NCBI RefSeq assembly: GCF_900112105.1
Contig: NZ_FOKV01000007.1
Span: forward strand, 1-64,000
DNA: 64,000 bases
Source of the DNA: Zunongwangia mangrovi
Lineage (GTDB): Bacteria > Bacteroidota > Bacteroidia > Flavobacteriales > Flavobacteriaceae
Direction: 5' to 3'
The position numbers and the translations under genes are program-made. Under the pieces are notes generated by a model. It had not been told where the DNA came from, did no database searches, and saw nothing but the letters and a program-made list of their open reading frames with translations. Below are positions 44,790-52,544 of the stretch, in pieces (within the stretch, counting starts at the first letter, position 1; the number at the start of each line of letters is the position of its first letter).

Positions 44790-46016
44790 ATGAGAAAAAT
44801 AGTTCTAATTATTTCTATTTTATTATTTAATGTCGTGTGCTTAGGTCAAGTAAGTTTTGAGGAAGCTTATTATATTACAAATGAAGGAGAGAGAATAAGT
44901 GGTTATATAGAATTTACAAATAAGAGCAATAATCCCGAAAATTTTAAATTTAAACCTTCAAAATCATCTAGTGAACAGATTTTGAGTATTGATGATGTTT
45001 CTGAAGTAGTTATTAGAAATAGGGCAAAATACATAAGAGCGATTGTGCCTGTAAATATTTCTTCTATACAAGTTAACAATCTCGTTGCTGATCGTAGACC
45101 AAATTTGGTTGAAAAAAAGATCTTTCTTTACTCCTTAGTAGAAGGAAGAGTTAGCTTGTTTCAATATTTAAATGAAGGTATTCGTAATTATTATATTAAA
45201 GAAGGTTCAGATAGAGATTTCGAGCTTCTTATCTATAAAAAATTTCGAAACTCGAATAATTCTGTAGGAGAAAATAAGCGATATCAGCAACAATTATTGG
45301 ACCGTTTTTCGGGTAATTGTATAGATCCAACTTCAATTACAAAATTACAGTATCGTCAAAGTCCACTTGTAAAAATTATCACAGCGTATAATAACTGCAA
45401 TAAAAATCCAGAAGAAATTTCAGAATCATCTGGTGAAACCAGAAAATCCTTCCAATTAAATATAAGACCGAGAGTTAATTACAACTCGGTTTCTGTAAGC
45501 AACAATGATTATAATGCTTACGATGTAGAGCTAGATGAAAAAGTAGGTTTTGGTCTAGGTTTAGAAGCAGAATTCATACTTCCTTTTTTTCAGAATAAAT
45601 GGAGTTTAGTGTTAGAACCCACTTTTTATCAGAAATATGAGCCTAATACTACCAGATCTACTTACGGATCTGAAAATGGACCATTACTGATTGATTTAGA
45701 ATATCAATCTTTTGAGTTACCGATTGGCATTCGTCATTACTTTTACTTGAATGATAATTCCAGCATATTTTTAACAGGAGCAACAATTATTGATATGGCT
45801 TCGGGAGAGTTTACTTATAGGAATTATGCAAATGAAGTTGTAAATTCTGATGAATTAGATTCGCAAATTAATTTTTCTCTTGGAGTTGGATATAGATATA
45901 ATAAACTTCAGGCAGAGATTAAATATTTTACTAATCGTGATTTAATGAGAAGTCGATTATCGTTTGATGCAGATTATAAAAATTTATCACTCATTTTAGG
46001 ATATACTTTGTTTTAA
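44790..46016 (+). CDS. Outer membrane beta-barrel protein of unknown function
   Basis: The 408-residue protein has a signal peptide (about 1-20, ending 'VVCLGQVSFEE'). The N-terminal part (about 25-200) contains 'GERISGYIEFTNKSNNPENF', typical of secreted Bacteroidota proteins of unknown role. The C-terminal half (about 215-408) is a porin-like outer membrane barrel with alternating strands and a final aromatic ('LSLILGYTLF'). It lies 41 bp after the coiled-coil gene but looks like a separate unit. No substrate can be inferred. Confidence 0.8.
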   Translation: MRKIVLIISILLFNVVCLGQVSFEEAYYITNEGERISGYIEFTNKSNNPENFKFKPSKSSSEQILSIDDVSEVVIRNRAKYIRAIVPVNISSIQVNNLVADRRPNLVEKKIFLYSLVEGRVSLFQYLNEGIRNYYIKEGSDRDFELLIYKKFRNSNNSVGENKRYQQQLLDRFSGNCIDPTSITKLQYRQSPLVKIITAYNNCNKNPEEISESSGETRKSFQLNIRPRVNYNSVSVSNNDYNAYDVELDEKVGFGLGLEAEFILPFFQNKWSLVLEPTFYQKYEPNTTRSTYGSENGPLLIDLEYQSFELPIGIRHYFYLNDNSSIFLTGATIIDMASGEFTYRNYANEVVNSDELDSQINFSLGVGYRYNKLQAEIKYFTNRDLMRSRLSFDADYKNLSLILGYTLF

Positions 46017-46076
46017 AACTAAAAAAATAAAGTAACAAATCTTTATCTGATTCGTCTTCAAAGAAAGACATCAATC

Positions 46077-46717
46077 ATGAAAAGATTATCATCAGTTATT
46101 TTAGTTTCTTTATTATTTATTTTTCAATCTGTTTTTGCCCAAAATCAACAAATTTCAGCAGAATTGGATTCTATTTGGAAAACCGATCAGGGCATTAGAA
46201 TGGAACTCATCCAACTTCAGCAACAGGGAAAGTCGAATACTTTAGAATTTAAGGACCTTATCGGTGAAATGAAAACTCAGGATTCGATCAATCAAAAAAA
46301 GTGATTGAAATCTTACAAAATGGATGGCCAGAAAACCTGAATTTGCAGCAAAATCAAACCATATTTTTAGTAATTCAGCATGCCGATGTAGATACGCAAA
46401 AAAAGTATCTACCTATTATCGAATCTGCGGTTAAAAATGGTAAAACCTTAGCTTCTAATCTGGCTTTGCTTAAAGATCGAATAGCTTTAAGGGAAGGAGG
46501 GAAGCAAATTTATGGTAGCCAAGTGTGGTATTATGCAAAAACCGGTAAAAACTATGTTCAGCCTATTGAAAATCCTGAAAAAGTGGATAGTTTACGAGCA
46601 GAAGTCGGTCTTCCAGATATGAAAACTTACCTTCAACAGGCTTTTCAGATGAATTGGAGCCTGGAGAAATATTATAAGGATCTTCCAAAGTTGCAAGAAT
46701 TACTTCCGAAGAAATAA
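46077..46717 (+). CDS. DUF6624 protein encoded in two frames joined at an A_AAA_AAG slippery site
   Basis: The 5' part (46077-46304, 75 residues) has a signal peptide ending 'FQSVFAQNQQ' and runs to 'DSINQKK' before TGA 46302-46304. The 3' part (46301-46717, 138 residues) continues in the -1 frame without a start of its own: 'VIEILQNGWPENLNL', 'QTIFLVIQHADVDTQKKYLP', 'LLKDRIALREGGKQIYGSQV'. Joined at GTG 46301 the two give about 212 residues matching a whole DUF6624 protein. The joint is at codons caA-AAA-AAG-TGA. This can be a programmed -1 frameshift, transcriptional slippage on A7, or a one-base deletion that makes it a pseudogene. The family has no known activity that I can name. Confidence 0.75.
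46295..46301 (+). promoter_or_regulatory. A_AAA_AAG slippery heptamer followed directly by TGA
   Basis: The heptamer lies in the correct zero-frame phase for a -1 tandem slip of the Lys codons AAA-AAG, and the stop follows immediately. It is the same heptamer used by E. coli dnaX. I did not find an obvious strong stem-loop at the usual short distance downstream. Confidence 0.5.
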
Positions 46718-46737
46718 TAATAAAAATTTATCTAAAA

Positions 46738-46771
46738 AATAAGCTCAGATTTTAACGAATCTGAGCTTATT
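46738..46771. terminator. Bidirectional terminator between the DUF6624 gene and ackA
   Basis: AATAAGCTCAGATT and AATCTGAGCTTATT form a 14-bp perfect stem with a 6-nt loop. It lies 21 bp after the plus-strand stop and 21 bp after the minus-strand ackA stop. Confidence 0.85.
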
Positions 46772-46791
46772 CAACTTAACAGATAAATATA

Positions 46792-47985
46792 TTAGTTCAC
46801 CAAAGCATAAGACTGCTTGGCAATCTCTAATTCTTCGTTGGTAGGCACAATTAAAATTTGTTTCTCTGCATCAGGGGAATTTATTGGACGAATCGTTTTT
46901 CCACGAACATCATTTTTGCGATGATCCAGGTGAAGCCCTAAATATTCCATATCCTCTAAAGCTATTTTTCTAATCACGCTACTGTTTTCGCCAATTCCGG
47001 CGGTAAAAATAACAGCATCTACACCATTCATGGCCGCGATATAAGAGCCAATATATTTTTTGATCTTATAACCGTTGATGTACAGTGCAAGTCTGCAATC
47101 TTCGTCACCTTCAGCAGATCGTTCTTCGATATCTCGCATATCACTATAGCCGGTAAGGCCTAACATTCCACTTTCCTTAAGTAAAATATTATTAACCTCT
47201 TCAGCAGTATAACCAAGTTTATCGATTAGATAAAAGATAACCGATTGGTCGATATCACCTGCACGAGTTCCCATTATCAATCCGTTTGCAGGTCCCATTC
47301 CTAAAGAGTGATCGATGGCTTTTCCGTTTTTGATAGCGGTAATACTACAACCGTTACCAAGGTGAACGCTTATGATCTTTTCTGAAGGAAGTCCTTTTTC
47401 GTTTAAATATTCAATTGCTTTTTCAGAAACATATTTATGGCTGGTTCCATGAAATCCATAGGCTCTAACATCATGATCCTCTAAAAATTTCTTCGGAATT
47501 GCATATTGATAAGCTTTTTGAGGCATGGTTTGAAAATAAGCCGTATCGAAAACTACCACTTGTTTTGCTTCAGGAAAAACACTTTCAGCAACCTCGATTC
47601 CTCTTAAATTGTGAGGATTGTGCAAGGGAGCTAAAGGAAAAAGATTTCTAATTTTTGCTTTTACATCTTCGGTAACTTCAACGGTTTTAGAAAAACTTTT
47701 TCCGCCGTGCACCACACGATGTCCCACAACCTGGATATGTTTTTCATCTTCAACAACACCCACTTCTTTATCCATTAAAAATTGGGTAATTTGTTTTAAA
47801 CCAGTTTCGTGATTAGGGATGTTTATTTCTTTAGTGAGTTTAGTTTCGCCAGCTTTGTAGTGAAGCAAAGAACCCTCTAGACCAATACGTTCTACGAGTC
47901 CGCTTGCTGCCACAGTTTCTTCTGGCATTTTTATAAGTTGGTATTTTATGGAAGAACTCCCTGAGTTGATTACTAAAATATTCAT
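46792..47985 (-). CDS. ackA: Acetate kinase
   Basis: The 397-residue enzyme interconverts acetyl phosphate plus ADP with acetate plus ATP. 'ILVINSGSSSIKYQLI' is the N-terminal acetate/butyrate kinase signature, 'VVFDTAYFQTMPQKAYQYA' with 'YGFHGTSHKYVS' forms the second, and 'HLGNGCSITAIKNGKAIDHS' and 'FTAGIGENSSVIRK' bind the nucleotide. It starts 1 bp after pta, so both come from one transcript. Confidence 0.97.
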   Translation of the reverse strand: MNILVINSGSSSIKYQLIKMPEETVAASGLVERIGLEGSLLHYKAGETKLTKEINIPNHETGLKQITQFLMDKEVGVVEDEKHIQVVGHRVVHGGKSFSKTVEVTEDVKAKIRNLFPLAPLHNPHNLRGIEVAESVFPEAKQVVVFDTAYFQTMPQKAYQYAIPKKFLEDHDVRAYGFHGTSHKYVSEKAIEYLNEKGLPSEKIISVHLGNGCSITAIKNGKAIDHSLGMGPANGLIMGTRAGDIDQSVIFYLIDKLGYTAEEVNNILLKESGMLGLTGYSDMRDIEERSAEGDEDCRLALYINGYKIKKYIGSYIAAMNGVDAVIFTAGIGENSSVIRKIALEDMEYLGLHLDHRKNDVRGKTIRPINSPDAEKQILIVPTNEELEIAKQSYALVN

Positions 47986-47986
47986 A

Positions 47987-50080
47987 TTAAATTCCTTGTG
48001 CCTGGATCGCAGTTATTATTACGGTGTTAAATACGTCGTCTACGGTGCAGCCTCTACTAAGATCGTTTACAGGTTTGTTAAGCCCCTGTAACATTGGGCC
48101 AATAGCCAAAGCTCCGGTTTCACGTTGTACAGCCTTGTAAGTGTTATTCCCGGTGTTAAGATCTGGGAAAATAAGTACACTGGCCTGTCCTGCAACTTCA
48201 GAATCTGGTAGTTTACTTTTTCCTACCGTAGCATCTACTGCAGCGTCGTACTGAATAGGACCTTCAATCTTAAGATCTGGGCGTTTACTTCTTACAATTT
48301 CTGTAGCTTCACGAACGCGATCTACATCTTCACCTTTTCCAGAAGTTCCCGAAGAGTAAGACAGCATCGCAATTTTTGGTTCGATACCAAAGGCTTTACT
48401 ACTTTCTGCGGAAGAAATAGCGATTTCAGCAAGCTCTGCAGCATTAGGATTTGGATTAATTGCACAATCACCAAATACTGAAACGCGATCTTCTAAACAC
48501 ATAAAGAATACTGAAGAAACTACAGATACACCTGGTTTTGTTTTGATAAACTGAAGGGCCGGTCTAATGGTATGCTGAGTGGTATGTGCAGCTCCTGAAA
48601 CCATCCCATCGGCATCACCTTTATGGATCATCATGGTTCCAAAATAAGACACATCTGCCATCATATCGCGAGCCATATCCATATTTACATTCTTATGTTT
48701 TCTAAGCTCGTAGAAGGTTTCAGAATAGTCTTCATATTTATCGGAATGTACGGGATCGATCACGCTAACTTTACTTAGATCGATATTTAAACCAAGATCT
48801 GCAATCTTATTTTTAATCTTATCGATATTTCCAAGAAGCGTGATATCTACAATGTCCAAAGCAATTAGACGCATAGTTGCAATAAGAATTCGCTCGTCTG
48901 TTCCCTCGGGAAGTACAATGCGTTTTCTAGATTGCTGCGCACGCTTATAAAGGCTATACTGAAACATTTTTGGCGTAAGCGCTTTTGGCTGAAAATTGAA
49001 TAGTTTTTCGGTAAGGCTATCAAGATTCAGGTATTTATCAGACACCGCCAGGGATGTCATGATCTTTTGCTTACTGTCTTTATAAATTTGAGATTTTATG
49101 CTTCCAATCTGGTTGGTTACATTAAAGGTTCCTCCTTTTACTGAAACGATGGGTACAATTTGAGAAAGTCCTTCGATAAGCTTTAAAATACTGTCTTCAG
49201 GAATTAAACCACCCGTTAGAATGATTCCAGAAATTGGTGGATAATTAGCCGAAATATGAGCCTGCAAAGCACCAAGAATAATATCGGCACGATCACCAGG
49301 CGTGATCACGAGACTATTTTCCTTAAGTTTGGTAATATAATTTCTAAGCTGCATGGCTCCAACGCCAAAACTTCCGGTTTGGTTATTTAGGTGTGTTTCG
49401 CCAAAAAGAACTCTACCATCTAACTCTTCTACGATTTCCTTTATAGTTGGATGTAAAAGAGTATTGATCATAGGTACGATAGAAACTTCGACCTCTTTAG
49501 GGAAAAATTTGTCCAGATCTACCTTGACCTTTTCTATATTTTCTTCCTGAATTTTATTGGCAACAACGCCAATAACTTTTACGTCACGATTATTGAAAGA
49601 ACTATACGCGAAGTTTAGCGCATCAACCAGTTCTTGCTGACTTTTACCTTTTCCGCTGGAAATAATGATTGTTGGTAATCCCAGGTTTTTTGCAACCGTT
49701 ACGTTGGTGTCGAACTCAAATACATTTCCCTTCACAGAAAAATCGGTTCCTTCAACCAAAACAAAATTAAACTGTTCTTCCAGATCCTTGTATTTCTGAA
49801 TAATAACGTCGATAATTTCACCAGCTTTGCCTTCGTTTCTTTTATCGACTAACTCTTTACGGGTAACTCCGTATGCCTTTTCATAAGGGATTTCGATATC
49901 AAAATGGGAAAGAATGGTTTCAATGTGGTTGTCTTTTTGACCTTCGGGGAAATCGTCGATGATGGGTCTAAAATATCCTACTTTATCGGTTTTTCCCAAA
50001 AGTGTTTGCATTAACCCCAGGGAGATTAAAGACTTTCCGCTGTCTTCCTCCATGGTAGCAATGTAGATACCTTTATTCAT
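47987..50080 (-). CDS. pta: Phosphate acetyltransferase (long form)
   Basis: The 697-residue enzyme converts acetyl-CoA and phosphate to acetyl phosphate. It has the long three-part layout: an N-terminal P-loop-like domain (about 1-210, 'YIATMEEDSGKSLISLGLMQ'), a middle DRTGG domain (about 215-340) and a C-terminal catalytic domain (about 375-697; 'LPEGTDERILIATMRL', 'MVSGAAHTTQHTIRPALQ', 'SYSSGTSGKGEDVDRVREAT'). Together with ackA it forms the acetate overflow and acetate-use pathway. The 5' leader is about 105 nt and contains a small CTCAC-atta-GTGAG palindrome at 50095-50108. Confidence 0.97.
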   Translation of the reverse strand: MNKGIYIATMEEDSGKSLISLGLMQTLLGKTDKVGYFRPIIDDFPEGQKDNHIETILSHFDIEIPYEKAYGVTRKELVDKRNEGKAGEIIDVIIQKYKDLEEQFNFVLVEGTDFSVKGNVFEFDTNVTVAKNLGLPTIIISSGKGKSQQELVDALNFAYSSFNNRDVKVIGVVANKIQEENIEKVKVDLDKFFPKEVEVSIVPMINTLLHPTIKEIVEELDGRVLFGETHLNNQTGSFGVGAMQLRNYITKLKENSLVITPGDRADIILGALQAHISANYPPISGIILTGGLIPEDSILKLIEGLSQIVPIVSVKGGTFNVTNQIGSIKSQIYKDSKQKIMTSLAVSDKYLNLDSLTEKLFNFQPKALTPKMFQYSLYKRAQQSRKRIVLPEGTDERILIATMRLIALDIVDITLLGNIDKIKNKIADLGLNIDLSKVSVIDPVHSDKYEDYSETFYELRKHKNVNMDMARDMMADVSYFGTMMIHKGDADGMVSGAAHTTQHTIRPALQFIKTKPGVSVVSSVFFMCLEDRVSVFGDCAINPNPNAAELAEIAISSAESSKAFGIEPKIAMLSYSSGTSGKGEDVDRVREATEIVRSKRPDLKIEGPIQYDAAVDATVGKSKLPDSEVAGQASVLIFPDLNTGNNTYKAVQRETGALAIGPMLQGLNKPVNDLSRGCTVDDVFNTVIITAIQAQGI

Positions 50081-50191
50081 AGTGATTATTTTTTCTCACA
50101 TTAGTGAGATTTTGATGCTAATTCCCTGTTTAGTGGGGATATTTAACAATTAAATTAGTTTCAAAACACTCCTATTTTATTAGAAGTGATA

Positions 50192-50199
50192 CAAATTTA
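50192..50199 (-). promoter_or_regulatory. -7 box (TAAATTTG) before pta-ackA
   Basis: On the minus strand TAAATTTG matches TAnnTTTG, about 112 bp upstream of the pta start. The only -33-like element nearby is TTTC with a 17-nt spacer, so support is partial. Confidence 0.5.
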
Positions 50200-50285
50200 C
50201 CAGTAATTTGAAGCATGAAACCTAATAAATGTCATATTATAAAGTTAAAATAACTTTAATAGAGAGGGAAAAGTTCAAAAATTAA

Positions 50286-50945
50286 CTACCCATTCTTCTC
50301 CAACCATTCCTTGAGCTCAAAGAAGTTTTGTGGAGCGACACCGTGACCTACGGGAAATTCAGAATAGGTGTTTTTGATGGTTAATTGATCCAGGAAAGGT
50401 TTGGTTTCTCTAGCCCATTCTATTGGGATTACCTGGTCTACCGTTCCGTGAGAACAGTAAAAATTTAAATGCTCAAAATCGTTATTTTCGAAGCCATTTT
50501 TTATGATTGCTTTATTCACGTAGCCGCTTAGTGCAATAACATTTTTCACTTTCTCTGGATAAGAAAGGGCAACAGCATAACTTAAAATACTTCCCTGACT
50601 AAAACCTAGGAGCGTAACTTTATTTTTGTTTATGGGATAAGCTTCGATTGCTTCATCTATAAATTTCGCGATTAGATCTCTGGATTCGATTGCTTGATCA
50701 TCATCACTAAATTTCCCGTTTACATCATCAAAATAAATTGCGTACCATGCGTTTCCACTAGGTTGCATTGGGTAAGGCGCTTTTACCGAGATCACAAAAA
50801 ACTCTTCAGGTAATTCTCCGGCAAAACTAAAAAGGTCCTGTTCATTGCTTCCGTAGCCATGAAACATAAATACAACGGGAGCTTTTTCAGTTTGTCCTTT
50901 TGGTTGTTTAATAAGATGTTCTAAAGAAAGATTTGCAGTTTGCAT
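50286..50945 (-). CDS. Alpha/beta hydrolase, phospholipase/carboxylesterase family
   Basis: The 219-residue protein shows 'PVVFMFHGYGSNEQDLF', the nucleophile elbow 'LLGFSQGSILSYAV' (Ser116), 'CSHGTVDQVIPIEWA' (acid Asp) and 'EFPVGHGVAPQNFFEL' (catalytic His). This is the cytoplasmic carboxylesterase/lysophospholipase group; no signal peptide is present. The start codon shares one base with the stop of the preceding gene. It is the last gene of a four-gene run that begins with the BatA-like gene. Confidence 0.92.
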   Translation of the reverse strand: MQTANLSLEHLIKQPKGQTEKAPVVFMFHGYGSNEQDLFSFAGELPEEFFVISVKAPYPMQPSGNAWYAIYFDDVNGKFSDDDQAIESRDLIAKFIDEAIEAYPINKNKVTLLGFSQGSILSYAVALSYPEKVKNVIALSGYVNKAIIKNGFENNDFEHLNFYCSHGTVDQVIPIEWARETKPFLDQLTIKNTYSEFPVGHGVAPQNFFELKEWLEKNG

Positions 50946-51280
50946 TAAGTGATCGATTTAAACCATTTTTGAAAATAAACTCCGATATAGGGGATCATTT
51001 TAAATTCTCCCTGAATTGCTCCAATAAGACCATATAACCAGATTATTACTGAAACTAAATAGAATGCAGTTGGAACAAATAAATTACTAAATGTAGAAGC
51101 TACTGCACCTAATAAATAAAAAATAATATGAGCTCCAAAGGCCTGTCGAATATGAAAACTAGCCAGTTTATTTTTATCATCCATATTCATAAATATAGCT
51201 ATGATAAAACCTATGATCGTTAAATATGCTACGATAGCAGGAGTTTTTCCTTTACTGGAAGTATCTTGGGTTTGATCCAT
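50945..51280 (-). CDS. DUF4870/Tic20-like small membrane protein
   Basis: The 111-residue protein has three hydrophobic helices (about 16-33, 50-68 and 72-92). The conserved 'NKLASFHIRQAFGAHIIFYL' lies between the first two, which is typical of DUF4870 and Tic20-like bacterial proteins. The final part, 'EFKMIPYIGVYFQKWF', also fits. No specific function is known. It lies 10 bp after the dihydroorotase-like gene and overlaps the esterase start by one base. Confidence 0.82.
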   Translation of the reverse strand: MDQTQDTSSKGKTPAIVAYLTIIGFIIAIFMNMDDKNKLASFHIRQAFGAHIIFYLLGAVASTFSNLFVPTAFYLVSVIIWLYGLIGAIQGEFKMIPYIGVYFQKWFKSIT

Positions 51281-51290
51281 TATTTCAGAA

Positions 51291-52544
51291 TTACTCTTTA
51301 ATAATTAATTGATTATTATTGAAGATCCCAATCGCTTTTCCTTTTAAAGACTGACCTAAAAATATACTGTTTTGTGAGGTAGAAAGAATATCAGATTTCT
51401 CGAAAGTATATTTCTCTTCAGGTAAAAAGAAACTCAGTTTAGCCGATTCTTCTTCAGCAATTTTAGAACTTTCAGCTTTAAAACGAGCTCTTCCACGGGT
51501 TAAGATCTCGATAGTTTCTTCCGTAGAAAAAATAGTTTGTAAAGCTCCAAAAGCGCTTTCTAAACCAATACTTCCGTAGCTGGCATTATCAAATTCTACT
51601 TTTTTATTTTCGATATCAATTGGATCGTGATCGCTGGTTACAAAGTCGATCGTTCCTTCTTTTAATCCTTCAATTAAAGCTTTTGTATCACTTTTTGTCC
51701 TTAGCGGAGGTAATACTTTTGCTCGAGTATCAAATTCGCTAAGTAAATCATCGGTTAATACCAGATTGTGAATGGCAACGCTACAGGAGACATCCAGGCC
51801 TTTTTTCTTAGCTTCTTTAATTAGCGCAACAGATTTTTCTGTAGAAACGGTTGGGATATGAAGTTTCCCGCCGGTATATTCTAAAAGATAAAGATCACGT
51901 GCAATTTGTAAATCTTCAGCAAGATTAGGGATTCCTTTTAAACCTAAAAGTGTGCTGTTATGATGCTCGTTTACAATTCCTTTACCGGAAATTTTCTTTT
52001 CTAACGGAAAAGATTGCACCAATCCGTCAAAATTTTGTGCGTATTGCAGGGCAATTTTTAGAAGATTGGGATTGCTTACCGGTTTCTTATAATCTGCAAA
52101 ACTCACTGCACCGGCATTGCTCATATCGTAAAGTTCGGCTAGATCTATACCTTCGGCTTTTACCGTTAATGCACCGGTTGGCAATAGATTTACAGCATTT
52201 GCATGGGCTTTTGCTTTTACCGAGTATAATGCCGCACTATTATCGATCGTAGGATTACTTTGCGCATTTAAAACAACGTCTGTAAAACCGCTAAGTGCAG
52301 CCGTTTTTAGTCCGTTTTCTATGGTTTCACGTTCTTCGTAACCCGGTTCCCCAAAACTCACACTGGTATCAAACCATCCTTGCGAAACATGCAATCCGTC
52401 GATGTCAATTACTTTATCGGCCTTAGCTTCAATAGCAGTTCCAATTTTTTTAATAATGCCATCTTCCATAAGAATATCGGCTTGTTTTAAATGATAATCG
52501 CTTTGCTGGTCTACGATTGTGGCAGATTTTATAAGTAGCTTCAT
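51291..52544 (-). CDS. Dihydroorotase-like protein lacking the HxH zinc motif (PyrC'-type)
   Basis: The 417-residue protein is a full-length amidohydrolase of the dihydroorotase family: 'HVSQGWFDTSVSFGEPGYEE', 'TDVVLNAQSNPTIDN', 'FVTSDHDPIDIENK' and 'FGALQTIF'. In active enzymes the first motif is D-x-H-x-H-x-R-E-P-G. Here both His are Ser (61 and 63) and the Arg is Gly65, so the zinc site is broken. Such PyrC'-like pseudoenzymes can support aspartate transcarbamoylase structurally in some bacteria, while a true dihydroorotase is encoded elsewhere. It overlaps the BatA-like gene by 4 bp. Confidence 0.88.
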   Translation of the reverse strand: MKLLIKSATIVDQQSDYHLKQADILMEDGIIKKIGTAIEAKADKVIDIDGLHVSQGWFDTSVSFGEPGYEERETIENGLKTAALSGFTDVVLNAQSNPTIDNSAALYSVKAKAHANAVNLLPTGALTVKAEGIDLAELYDMSNAGAVSFADYKKPVSNPNLLKIALQYAQNFDGLVQSFPLEKKISGKGIVNEHHNSTLLGLKGIPNLAEDLQIARDLYLLEYTGGKLHIPTVSTEKSVALIKEAKKKGLDVSCSVAIHNLVLTDDLLSEFDTRAKVLPPLRTKSDTKALIEGLKEGTIDFVTSDHDPIDIENKKVEFDNASYGSIGLESAFGALQTIFSTEETIEILTRGRARFKAESSKIAEEESAKLSFFLPEEKYTFEKSDILSTSQNSIFLGQSLKGKAIGIFNNNQLIIKE

